A DNA stretch of 9,334 nt from Bacteroidales bacterium (GTDB taxonomy: Bacteria > Bacteroidota > Bacteroidia > Bacteroidales > UBA3663), in assembly GCA_030526445.1 (NCBI GenBank), contig JAUNCV010000080.1:1-9334 (forward strand), given 5' to 3'. Position numbers and translations under genes: made by a program. Shown piece by piece: positions 1 through 5,814 of this stretch; position 1 is the stretch's first letter; each line of letters begins with the position of its first letter. The notes under the pieces were generated by a model. The model was not told the DNA's origin. It saw only the letters and a list, made by a program, of their open reading frames with translations, and searched no databases.

Positions 1-1215
1 GACCACCACAATGGCGTTATCCACCAGCATACCCATCGAGAGGATGAATGCGCCCAGCGACACACGCTGCAGGGTGCCATCCAGGCCACTCAGCACCAGC
101 ACAGAGCCCAGCACAATCACCACCAGCGAGTAGCCAATGATGATGCCCGAGCGGAATCCCATGCAGAACATCAGCACCAGCACCACCAGCAGCACCGATT
201 CAATGAGGTTGATCACGAAGGTGCTCAAGGCATCGCTCACGCGCTCTGGCTGATAAAACACCTTGTGGCACTCCACGCCCACGGGCAGGTTTTGCTCCAG
301 TTGCGCAATGCATGCATCCACCTCAGCGCCAATCTTGGTTACATCCACGCTGCTCAGTGTGGCAATGCTCAGGCCCAGTGCGCTCTTGCCGTCATAGCTC
401 ATGCTGTTGCGCACGGGTTCGTCATACTCTTTGTGCACGGTGGCCAGGTCTGAGAGTCTTATCTGGTCCTGCTCATGGCCTTGCACAATGAGGTTGGCAA
501 TGTCCTCAACCTCGGTTGTGCGGTCGCCCACGGTGACACGCACGCGGTGGTTGCCGTTCTCAAAATAGCCGCCATACACGGTTTCGCTCTGTGCGTTCAG
601 GGTCTGTATCACCTCAATGGGCGAAACACCCATGTGCGCCATCTTGTCCTGGTGCATGGTTACCCTGATGCCCTCCGGTCGCTTGCCATATATTGACACG
701 CGCTTCACGCCCTCAATGAGCGATACCTCGCGCTTTATGTACTCTGCATAGTCTGAGAGCTGTTTATCAGTAAGGCCATCGCCCGTGATGGCATAGAACA
801 TGCCAAACACGTCGCCCACGTCATCGCGCACCGAGACTCCACTCACGCCGGCAGGCAGCTGCACCGATGCCACTTTGCGTCGCAATATGTCCCAGTGCTG
901 CTCCAGTTCGTTGGCCGGTGTGGTGCTGGTCAGTGTCACTGATATGATACACATATCGGCCAATGCCTTTGACTCAACACTCTCTATATCTGGCATCTGG
1001 CGAATGGCTTTCTCCAGCGGATCCACCAGCTCAAGCTCTACTTCGTGGGCCGATGCGCCGGGATAAATACCTGCCACCACGGCCTGTCGCACCACAATCT
1101 CGGGGTCCTCGAGCTTAGGCAGCTTGTAGTAGCTGAACAAACCGCCTATCAGGAGCACCGCTATGATGAAGTGCACGAGCTTGCTATTGTTAAATGCCCA
1201 TTTACCTAAATCCAT
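1..1215 (-). CDS. RND efflux transporter permease subunit, N-terminal part (cut by window edge)
   Basis: Proton-driven inner-membrane pump of the resistance-nodulation-division superfamily, working with the adaptor encoded just upstream and an outer-membrane TolC-like channel not seen here. The frame is open from the ATG at 1215 to the window edge, 405 codons of a family usually about 1,020-1,050 residues long. Visible: a first membrane segment at about residues 14-30 (HFIIAVLLIGGLFSYY), the porter-domain opening KLEDPEIVVRQAVVAGIYPG at 31-50, further hydrophobic segments from about residue 335, and the TM4 signature GMLVDNAIVV at 395-404. The signature carries one aspartate, D399, with N400 where AcrB has its second Asp. 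It begins 34 bp after the adaptor stop, so the two are probably one transcript. Substrate cannot be read from the sequence. Multidrug (HAE1-like) is more likely than metal export, but that is inference. Confidence 0.95.
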   Translation of the reverse strand, partial: MDLGKWAFNNSKLVHFIIAVLLIGGLFSYYKLPKLEDPEIVVRQAVVAGIYPGASAHEVELELVDPLEKAIRQMPDIESVESKALADMCIISVTLTSTTPANELEQHWDILRRKVASVQLPAGVSGVSVRDDVGDVFGMFYAITGDGLTDKQLSDYAEYIKREVSLIEGVKRVSIYGKRPEGIRVTMHQDKMAHMGVSPIEVIQTLNAQSETVYGGYFENGNHRVRVTVGDRTTEVEDIANLIVQGHEQDQIRLSDLATVHKEYDEPVRNSMSYDGKSALGLSIATLSSVDVTKIGAEVDACIAQLEQNLPVGVECHKVFYQPERVSDALSTFVINLIESVLLVVLVLMFCMGFRSGIIIGYSLVVIVLGSVLVLSGLDGTLQRVSLGAFILSMGMLVDNAIVVV

Positions 1216-1249
1216 AGCTTCAAAAAAGAACTAAACATGAAACACTTAT

Positions 1250-2305
1250 TCAGAGCAAGCCGCCCACATTGGTTTTGGTTCGAGGCGCTTCGGGGCGCAC
1301 CTTCTGGCCATCGTTGAGGCTGTGCACGCCGGCCGAGACCACGCGCTGCCCTGCTTCGAGCCCCTTGACCACATGCACGGTGCCCTGCGATGTCAGGAAG
1401 TTCACGCGCACTTCGGTTTTGTGCAGGGTGCTGTCGGCATACACATACACAAAGGTTTTTTCATCCTCTTCGAACACGGCTGTTCTGGGCACCTCCATGG
1501 GTATGTTGCCCTGCTCCTTGTATCGGATGTTGACGTGTGTGGTGAGGCCCGGGGTTATCTCTTTGGGGGCATCGGGCAGCAGCAGGCGCATTTCATAGAG
1601 CTGGTTGGCGTTGGCTTTCTGGCCAATGCTGATGAGCTTGAGGGGCAGGGTCTCATCGGGCACGCTAAACGATGCGGTGAAGTTCTCAAACTCCTGCTGG
1701 CGGTTATACTCCACCACGGGTATGTTAATCACCACCTCAATGCCTTTGCTGCCGAAGAGGCCCACCACGGGCATGCCAGCGCCCACGGTTTCGTGAGCCT
1801 TGCGATAGATGCTCTGCACATAGCCATCGAATGGGGCGCGAATCACGCAGTCGTTCACCTGGTCCTGTGCATGCTGCAGCTTCTGGGTTATCTGTTCCAG
1901 GCCGAAGCGCGCCTTGTCATAGTTGTTGGCGCTGGTGCCGCGGTCGTTATAGAGGGCAATGATGCGTTCGCACTCGCGGCTCACGCTCTCATACTCGGCC
2001 TTCACGGCGTTGAGCTGCACCACATAGTCGCGGCTGTCCATCACGGCCAGCACCTGGCCCTGGCGCACGTGGTCGCCCTCTTTCACGGCAATGCGCTCCA
2101 GGGTGCCTGCCACCTTAAATGCCACCTGGCTCTCCTGAGCAGCCTGTGTGGTGCCCGGGTAGCTGTTGTGGCGCATGCCACTCACCATCTGCACTGTGCT
2201 GAGGCGCACAATGGGCAGGGGCTGGCTGCCGTTCTTGTTCGAACTGCAACCAACAGCGAGCAGCGTAGCCAGAACGGCCACGATGCTTAAAACAATTTTT
2301 TTCAT
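1250..2305 (-). CDS. RND efflux periplasmic adaptor (membrane fusion) lipoprotein
   Basis: HlyD/AcrA-type adaptor that bridges the inner-membrane RND pump and an outer-membrane channel. From the ATG at 2305 the product is 351 residues and starts with a lipoprotein signal (MKKIVLSIVAVLATLLAVGC, lipid Cys20). The split lipoyl/barrel-sandwich halves lie at about 62-90 (AGTLERIAVKEGDHVRQGQ) and 153-183 (VIRAPFDGYVQSIY), with an alpha-helical hairpin between them (about 92-152). A beta-barrel follows to about 262, then a membrane-proximal domain to the end (PRTAVFEEDEKTFVYVY, GLEAGQRVVSAG). An upstream in-frame ATG at 2350 would add 15 residues before the signal peptide and lies only 3 bp past the -7 promoter box, about where transcription should begin, so 2305 is preferred. 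The permease gene follows after 34 bp. Family assignment is secure; the exported substrate is unknown. Confidence 0.95.
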   Translation of the reverse strand: MKKIVLSIVAVLATLLAVGCSSNKNGSQPLPIVRLSTVQMVSGMRHNSYPGTTQAAQESQVAFKVAGTLERIAVKEGDHVRQGQVLAVMDSRDYVVQLNAVKAEYESVSRECERIIALYNDRGTSANNYDKARFGLEQITQKLQHAQDQVNDCVIRAPFDGYVQSIYRKAHETVGAGMPVVGLFGSKGIEVVINIPVVEYNRQQEFENFTASFSVPDETLPLKLISIGQKANANQLYEMRLLLPDAPKEITPGLTTHVNIRYKEQGNIPMEVPRTAVFEEDEKTFVYVYADSTLHKTEVRVNFLTSQGTVHVVKGLEAGQRVVSAGVHSLNDGQKVRPEAPRTKTNVGGLL

Positions 2306-2352
2306 GATCTTGATCGTATTACTGATTTTTAATTTATATCGATTTTGCACCG

Positions 2353-2360
2353 CAAATATA
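2353..2360 (-). promoter_or_regulatory. Putative -7 promoter box for the RND efflux operon
   Basis: On the minus strand the sequence reads TATATTTG, an exact match to the Bacteroidetes sigma-ABfr -7 consensus TAnnTTTG. Transcription would start near 2346 and leave a leader of about 40 nt before the ATG at 2305. I see no clear -33 TTG at the usual 19-20 nt distance, so the call rests on the -7 box and its position. Confidence 0.5.
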
Positions 2361-2430
2361 CTGATTATTTTTTATTATCCCGCGCACATACGGTAAATAT
2401 TCAATAAAATTGCGAAATTATCACATAAAT

Positions 2431-2461
2431 TTGCTTTTCTCACGCATCCTTGCTATCTTTG
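2431..2461 (+). promoter_or_regulatory. Putative promoter (-33 TTG / -7 TATCTTTG) for the partner-kinase unit
   Basis: TTG at 2431-2433 and TATCTTTG at 2454-2461 are 20 nt apart, the normal layout of a Bacteroidetes housekeeping promoter (TTG, about 19 nt, TAnnTTTG). The expected start near 2468 gives a leader of about 50 nt before the ATG at 2517. It is divergent from the efflux promoter, with the two -7 boxes about 95 bp apart. Confidence 0.65.
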
Positions 2462-2484
2462 CACCCAAATCAACCATCTTTTTG

Positions 2485-2505
2485 TTCACGTTTCACGTTT
2501 TACGC
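2485..2505 (+). repeat. Three tandem 7-bp units in a 5' leader
   Basis: TTCACGT, TTCACGT and TTTACGC lie head to tail just upstream of the ATG at 2517, inside the predicted leader of the small partner gene. Two copies are identical; the third differs at two positions. There is no Shine-Dalgarno sequence between this element and the start codon. Function unknown; it may be a simple slippage product. Confidence 0.5.
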
Positions 2506-2516
2506 CACAAACAGCA

Positions 2517-3080
2517 ATGACACTAACACCAAACCTGATTGCTCGCCTCGAACAGCGCTCTGGCACCAACCTGCACAACCCCTCAGACAAGGACTTCCTT
2601 GCCTTGGCCGAATCCATGCAGCAGGCCACCCAGGTGCACTTGGGCCTCAACACCCTGAAGCGCCTCTTTGGCCGCATTGACGATGGCCACCAGGAGTTTC
2701 GCATCTCTACGCTCAATGCCATTGCCCGCTACCTCGACTTTGCCGACTGGCAGCAGCTGCAAGAGTTCATGGAGCGCGGCAGCAGCACCTTCCACGCCAT
2801 TGAGGGCGAACTGCGCACGGCCGATCTCGCCGTGGGCCAGCAGGTCATGATTGCCTATACCCCCGATCGCCAGGTCACCTTCCTCTATCAGGGCAACGAT
2901 GAGTTCGAGGTCATCAAGGCCGAAAACTCTAAGCTCCAGGTGGCCGACCTCTGCACCATCACCGCCTTTGTGCGCCACTATCCACTCATCATCACCCGCG
3001 TGGTGCGCCGTGGCCAGCTCCTTGGCGCCTACACTGCCGCTCGCATGGGTGGATTGACATCTTTAACAATAGAAGTATAA
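2517..3080 (+). CDS. Small two-domain protein, putative kinase partner, with helical HTH-like N-terminus
   Basis: Soluble protein of 187 residues with no signal peptide or membrane segment. The N-terminal half (about 1-88) is helical and contains LNTLKRLFGRIDDGHQEFRI followed by STLNAIARYLDFADWQQLQ (residues 44-82). That pattern resembles a helix-turn-helix-like module I recognise from many Bacteroidetes proteins. The C-terminal half (about 100-187) looks like a small beta domain (VGQQVMIAYTPDRQVTFLYQ, then ENSKLQVADLCTITAF). It is first in a two-gene unit, 23 bp before a Ser/Thr kinase, so a regulator, substrate or adaptor of that kinase is the natural guess, but this is inference from position. 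No named family can be given with confidence. The ATG at 2517 fits the promoter at 2431-2461. Confidence 0.85.
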   Translation: MTLTPNLIARLEQRSGTNLHNPSDKDFLALAESMQQATQVHLGLNTLKRLFGRIDDGHQEFRISTLNAIARYLDFADWQQLQEFMERGSSTFHAIEGELRTADLAVGQQVMIAYTPDRQVTFLYQGNDEFEVIKAENSKLQVADLCTITAFVRHYPLIITRVVRRGQLLGAYTAARMGGLTSLTIEV

Positions 3081-3103
3081 TAAGTGTTACGCGTTTTTGA
3101 ATC

Positions 3104-4726
3104 ATGCTCGTCTCCGGCTTCATCGAAATTGACAACAAGCCCGTCCCCGACGCCATCATCAGCCCGCTGCCCGAGCTGAGCGGCTCGTCGTGCCTGTTGT
3201 TCTCGCTTCACACCGGCGGCAAACGCCTCATCATGAAGCGCCTCAAGCCCGAGCTGGCTGGCAATCCGCGCTATGTCGAAGCCTTCCAGAAAGAGTATGA
3301 AACCGGCGCGCGCCTTTCGCACCCCAACCTGGTGCACTATTGCTCAATGAGCGATGACATTGACGGCTGCTACATCATCATGGACTATGTTGATGGCCTC
3401 ACGCTCGAGGAGTTCCTTGCCCGCAACCCACAGCACTTTGCCAAGCCCCAGCAGCTGCTGCACATCTTCACGCAGTTGCTCTCGTGCCTCGACTACCTGC
3501 ACAGCCGCCAGATCCTGCACCTCGACCTCAAGCTCGATAACCTGCTCATCACACGCGTCTCGAACGACCTCAAGGTCATCGACCTCGGCTGCTGTTACAC
3601 CGATAGTTACAATGGCACCATGGGCCGCAACCTCGCCTTCTCTGCCCCCGAGCAGCTCAATGGTTCGGGTCATATTGATGTGCGAAGCGATCTCTATGCC
3701 GTGGGTCGCCTCCTTGAGCACATAGCGCAGCAACCCAGCGTGACCTATCGCGCCAAGCTGCAGCCCATCATAGCGCGCGCCACGGCCACCAACCCCGCAC
3801 AGCGCTACCCATCGGCCCAGGCCATGCTCGCCGCCCTCACCAAGGTGTTGCAGCCCAAGCGCAGCAGCTGGGGCATAGCGGCGCTCTTTGCTGCCATCCC
3901 CACCATTTTACTGATTGTCATTGGGTTGTTAACTTTTAACAAACCAAAAGCAGCACCCAACACCTTTGTTTTCGAAGAGATGACCTGCGCCATTCTCTCC
4001 GAAGACTCGCTCACTTGCAGTCTGCTCGATGTAAGCACTTCGCTCCCCGAGCATGCCGACGGGCAAATTATTATCTACTCTCCCGTACATTACGGCGAAA
4101 ACTATTACACCATTGCCGACATTGCCGATTCTCTGCTCCTCCTGAACCCCGATGTGCGTGCTGTGGGCATTCCCGAGGGTGTCACCTGCATTGGCAGCCT
4201 TGCCTTCTTTGGGTGCGAAAATCTGCTCTCGGTTTCCCTGCCCTCTACGCTCCGGGTCATTGAGCACGATGCCTTTTCAAGCTGCCATAAGTTGCAGCAC
4301 ATCACCCTTCCCGCCCAGCTCAAGCAGTTGCATCATGGTGCCTTTGTGGGCTGTTACAAGCTGCGTTACATCGAGATTCCTGAGGGCATCCGCATCCTGC
4401 CCATCGACTGTTTTGTCTCGGCCGGTTTGCGCGAAATCAAGCTCCCTGAGTCGCTCACGGCTCTCGAGCGCGGTGTGTTCTACGACTGCAAGTCGCTCCA
4501 ACGCATCACCCTCCCGGCGGGGCTCCACACCTTGGGCGACTTCTGCTTCTACGACTGCGACTCCCTGCTCGAGGTCACTAACCTCAGCCTCAAGCCGCAG
4601 AGCAACCTCCAGCTCTTCAACCATCAGGACTCCATACAGCGCACCCTCCGCGTTCCGGCCGAGGCCCTTGAGCGCTATCGCCAGTCACCCGCCTGGAACC
4701 ACTTCTCGCGCATTGTGGCTATCTAA
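3104..4726 (+). CDS. Transmembrane Ser/Thr protein kinase with C-terminal BspA-type leucine-rich repeats
   Basis: A 540-residue protein in three parts. Kinase (about 15-250): beta3 lysine in LIMKRL (K45), candidate helix-C glutamate E64, catalytic loop HLDLKLDN (139-146, D141/K143/N146), DLG metal site (D160), SAPEQ (180-184), and SDLYAVG with D196. The HRD arginine is replaced by Leu, so this is a non-RD kinase, and the glycine loop is degenerate, but the core catalytic residues are present. One membrane segment lies at about 256-278 (WGIAALFAAIPTILLIVIGL). The outer part (about 350-510) has six roughly 23-residue BspA-type LRR units recognisable by LAFFGC, DAFSSC, GAFVGC, DCFVSA, GVFYDC and FCFYDC. 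It ends with the cap common in such proteins (LRVPAEALERYRQSPAWNHF). Inferred topology: kinase in the cytoplasm, LRR in the periplasm as a probable ligand-sensing domain. It follows the partner gene by 23 bp and is followed by a terminator. Confidence 0.93.
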   Translation: MLVSGFIEIDNKPVPDAIISPLPELSGSSCLLFSLHTGGKRLIMKRLKPELAGNPRYVEAFQKEYETGARLSHPNLVHYCSMSDDIDGCYIIMDYVDGLTLEEFLARNPQHFAKPQQLLHIFTQLLSCLDYLHSRQILHLDLKLDNLLITRVSNDLKVIDLGCCYTDSYNGTMGRNLAFSAPEQLNGSGHIDVRSDLYAVGRLLEHIAQQPSVTYRAKLQPIIARATATNPAQRYPSAQAMLAALTKVLQPKRSSWGIAALFAAIPTILLIVIGLLTFNKPKAAPNTFVFEEMTCAILSEDSLTCSLLDVSTSLPEHADGQIIIYSPVHYGENYYTIADIADSLLLLNPDVRAVGIPEGVTCIGSLAFFGCENLLSVSLPSTLRVIEHDAFSSCHKLQHITLPAQLKQLHHGAFVGCYKLRYIEIPEGIRILPIDCFVSAGLREIKLPESLTALERGVFYDCKSLQRITLPAGLHTLGDFCFYDCDSLLEVTNLSLKPQSNLQLFNHQDSIQRTLRVPAEALERYRQSPAWNHFSRIVAI

Positions 4727-4738
4727 GAATATCCTATT

Positions 4739-4776
4739 GCCAAAGACTGTAATCCCACAGTTTTTGGCATCTTTTT
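4739..4776 (+). terminator. Intrinsic terminator after the kinase gene
   Basis: Arms GCCAAAGACTGT (4739-4750) and ACAGTTTTTGGC (4757-4768) form a 12-bp stem with one G-U pair and a 6-nt loop, followed by CTTTTT at 4771-4776. It begins 12 nt after the kinase stop codon, as expected for the end of the two-gene unit. Confidence 0.85.
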
Positions 4777-4805
4777 ATTTGCATATTTATACAAAACTAA
4801 AGCAA

Positions 4806-4860
4806 CTCGATATCAACCCGATACATTCCCGATATTAACCCGAAGGAAACCCGACAGAAT
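4806..4860 (+). repeat. 11-bp tandem array, five units (CCCGATAnnAA-like)
   Basis: Five head-to-tail 11-bp units: CTCGATATCAA (4806), CCCGATACATT (4817), CCCGATATTAA (4828), CCCGAAGGAAA (4839) and CCCGACAGAAT (4850). The CYCGA pentamer is kept in every unit, while the other six positions drift. An 11-bp period is close to one turn of DNA and would put each CCCGA on the same helix face, as for a cooperatively binding protein. It begins 30 nt after the kinase terminator T-run. Role unknown. Confidence 0.75.
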
Positions 4861-4973
4861 TTTGGACCTATTTTAGCATAAAATATGTATATAAATACAA
4901 AATACGTCCGATTTCTTAAAACCTTATGCAAAATTCAAGCATTCATTCAACTTAGACTTATAAATTTTTATCG

Positions 4974-5175
4974 AAAAACCGTCACTCCGTCACTTCTCAC
5001 ACCTATAATAATGATTTACAACAAGTTAACAAGTGACGGTTAATAGCTAAAACCGTCACTAACCATCACTCTCCGAATGGTGACGGTTAAGTGATGATAC
5101 AAAAACAAACCGTCACTTCATAACGCAATGAAAATAAACACCTTACACACCCAAAGTGACGGAGTGACGGATTTT
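4974..5175. repeat. Mirror-symmetric array of AACCGTCACT boxes
   Basis: Copies of a CCGTCACT box occur in both orientations and are placed symmetrically around 5074.5. Outer doubles: CCGTCACTCCGTCACTT (4979-4995) against its exact reverse complement (5154-5170). Middle pair: AAGTGACGGTT (5031-5041) against AACCGTCACTT (5108-5118). Inner pair: AACCATCACT (5061-5070) against GGTGACGGTT (5079-5088). Each pair of coordinates sums to 10149, so spacings of 35 and 19 nt are identical on both sides, although the spacer sequences do not match. An additional AACCGTCACT at 5051-5060 and AAGTGATG at 5089-5096 are roughly mirrored, offset by one base. Possible roles: protein-binding array, extrudable cruciform, or a replication or transfer origin. 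None is proven. Confidence 0.85.
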
Positions 5176-5194
5176 AAGAAAAAATTCTTTTAAC

Positions 5195-5309
5195 GCCATC
5201 ACTGATGGCAAACACAAGCCATCACTGACGATAGCAGCCACCCATCAGTGATGACAACGAACCCTCATCAGTGATGGAAACGAGCACCCATCTGTAATAC
5301 CCTAATTTT
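5195..5309 (+). repeat. 23-bp tandem array, five units with palindromic core (iteron-like)
   Basis: Units start at 5195, 5218, 5241, 5264 and 5287, an exact 23-bp period. The conserved part is SCCATCASTGATGR (S is C or G), whose core ATCASTGAT is a palindrome around one base. Units 1-4 are well kept and the fifth (CCCATCTGTAAT) is degenerate. Unit 1 is a full palindrome, GCCATCACTGATGGC. The second half of units 3 and 4 shares ACGA. There are no unique long spacers, so it is not CRISPR. The layout resembles plasmid iterons or a row of operators; which of these is unknown. Confidence 0.85.
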
Positions 5310-5418
5310 AGGGTTCTATTAAGACAGAGGCTCGGCTTCATAGAAGATAAAGGCTTCTCTTAATAGAAGACCCGACCGAGGCTTAAGAGAAGGGTATTTT
5401 CACCCCTCTCTATTTTTA
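5299..5418 (+). promoter_or_regulatory. Overlapping inverted repeats arranged like a transcription attenuator
   Basis: Four pairings are seen. (a) ACCCTAA/TTAGGGT hairpin at 5299-5314. (b) TTCTATTAAGA (5314-5324) with TCTTAATAGAA (5358-5368), 11/11. (c) CTTCTCTTAA (5354-5363) with TTAAGAGAAG (5383-5392), 10/10. (d) GAGAAGGGT (5387-5395) with ACCCCTCTC (5402-5410), 8/9, followed by TATTTTTA. Pairings b and c share 5358-5363, and c and d share 5387-5392, so each excludes the next. That is the order anti-antiterminator, antiterminator, terminator. No ligand or leader gene is recognised, and the nearest plus-strand gene starts more than 400 nt downstream. It could equally be a free-standing small RNA. 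Confidence 0.5.
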
Positions 5419-5425
5419 CCAGTTT

Positions 5426-5462
5426 TTGGAAGAAAAAAACGATTAATCTTCCAACCTTTTTT
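5426..5462 (+). terminator. Hairpin with T-tract, terminator-like
   Basis: TTGGAAGA (5426-5433) and TCTTCCAA (5447-5454) pair perfectly over 8 bp with a 13-nt loop, and CCTTTTTT follows. The T-run is on the 3' side only for plus-strand transcription. It lies just after the attenuator-like region and would end any transcript coming through it. Confidence 0.5.
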
Positions 5463-5510
5463 CAATTTTTGGAGAAGAGAAAGGGCGCGGCGCGAGGCCA
5501 AATTGTTTTT
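5463..5510 (+). other. GC-rich patch enclosed by a weak hairpin with a T-run
   Basis: CAATTTTTGG (5463-5472) can pair with CCAAATTG (5498-5505) with a two-T bulge, and TTTTT follows at 5506-5510. The loop holds a GC-rich run, GGGCGCGGCGCGAGGCC (5483-5499), partly in the arm, which stands out in this AT-rich region. It may be a third, weaker terminator-like hairpin. Function uncertain. Confidence 0.3.
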
Positions 5511-5568
5511 AAGGTTTATCTATGTTTTTGTTTCTGCTTTCTTTAACCTACCCACTCTAACTACATGC

Positions 5569-5603
5569 CCAAAACTGTATTTTCGCAGTTTTTGGTATAT
5601 TTG
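5569..5603 (+). promoter_or_regulatory. Hairpin abutting a -7 box TATATTTG
   Basis: CCAAAACTG (5569-5577) pairs with CAGTTTTTGG (5586-5595) with one bulged base. TATATTTG at 5596-5603 follows directly and matches the Bacteroidetes -7 consensus TAnnTTTG. CAGTTTTTGG also forms the 3' arm of the kinase terminator (4758-4767) and occurs again at 5420-5429. No good -33 TTG is visible (CTG at 5575-5577, 18 nt away). It may be a promoter with a built-in operator, or a hairpin with a chance -7 match. Confidence 0.35.
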
Positions 5604-5644
5604 TATGCTATTTTGAGCAAAAAACGCAAATGGATGAAATGGAT

Positions 5645-5675
5645 GTGTTTTTTAGAAAGATAATACTTAACTTTG
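5645..5675 (+). promoter_or_regulatory. Putative promoter of the lipoprotein/GIY-YIG operon
   Basis: TAACTTTG at 5668-5675, followed by C, is an exact TAnnTTTG -7 box. The -33 position holds GTG at 5645-5647 (one change from TTG) with a 20-nt spacer. Transcription would begin near 5682, giving a structured leader of about 147 nt before the ATG at 5829. The TATATTTG at 5596 is an alternative or additional start. Confidence 0.5.
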
Positions 5676-5700
5676 CCGCGCATGATGGATGATGCAATAA

Positions 5701-5765
5701 ATAACGCAAAGACGGCATCTGAGAATATCATTAAATCAGATGAGATACCTACGTCTTTATGTTAT
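5701..5765 (+). promoter_or_regulatory. Leader stem-loop in the operon 5' UTR
   Basis: A nested inverted repeat: ATAAC (5701-5705) with GTTAT (5761-5765), AAAGACG (5708-5714) with CGTCTTT (5752-5758), and CATCTGA (5716-5722) with TCAGATG (5736-5742). All three arms are perfect and separated by small internal loops. It sits inside the predicted leader and overlaps a 32-codon frame that begins at 5682 (MMDDAINNAK...) and stops at 5780. A regulatory RNA fold is likelier than chance for so many nested arms, but no known riboswitch class is recognised. Confidence 0.45.
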
Positions 5766-5792
5766 TTTGAACAATCATAGAAACTCTACAGA

Positions 5793-5814
5793 GCCTGATA
5801 GGGTATCAGAAGGC
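5793..5814 (+). promoter_or_regulatory. Small hairpin 14 nt before the first lipoprotein start
   Basis: CTGATA (5795-5800) and TATCAG (5804-5809) pair perfectly around GGG; GC at 5793-5794 and 5813-5814 can extend the stem across a three-base bulge. It lies 14 nt upstream of the ATG at 5829, followed by the purine stretch AAAGAAG, where it could affect ribosome access. Confidence 0.4.

Noticed and set aside
265..1066. Three short plus-strand frames in the left edge
   Set aside because: They lie opposite the RND permease, which has family motifs along its whole length.
1322..2290. Long plus-strand open frame (322 codons) opposite the efflux adaptor gene
   Set aside because: His/Ala/Val-rich composition with no domain pattern; it is the antisense shadow of a clear adaptor gene with lipobox and lipoyl motifs.
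2306..2350. Extended N-terminus of the adaptor from the ATG at 2350
   Set aside because: It would place 15 charged or polar residues before a perfect lipoprotein signal and lies at the expected transcription start of the promoter.
4152..4838. 228-codon plus-strand frame overlapping the kinase LRR region
   Set aside because: Very Ser/Arg/Pro-rich, out of frame with the clear LRR repeats; a shadow of the GC-rich coding sequence that runs on past the terminator.
5195..5309. Possible CRISPR array
   Set aside because: The units are contiguous 23-bp repeats without unique spacers, and no cas gene is present.
5299..5462. Known riboswitch or T-box
   Set aside because: No conserved core motif of a class I know, no specifier or tRNA-pairing TGGN bulge that I could place, and no biosynthetic or tRNA-synthetase gene directly downstream.
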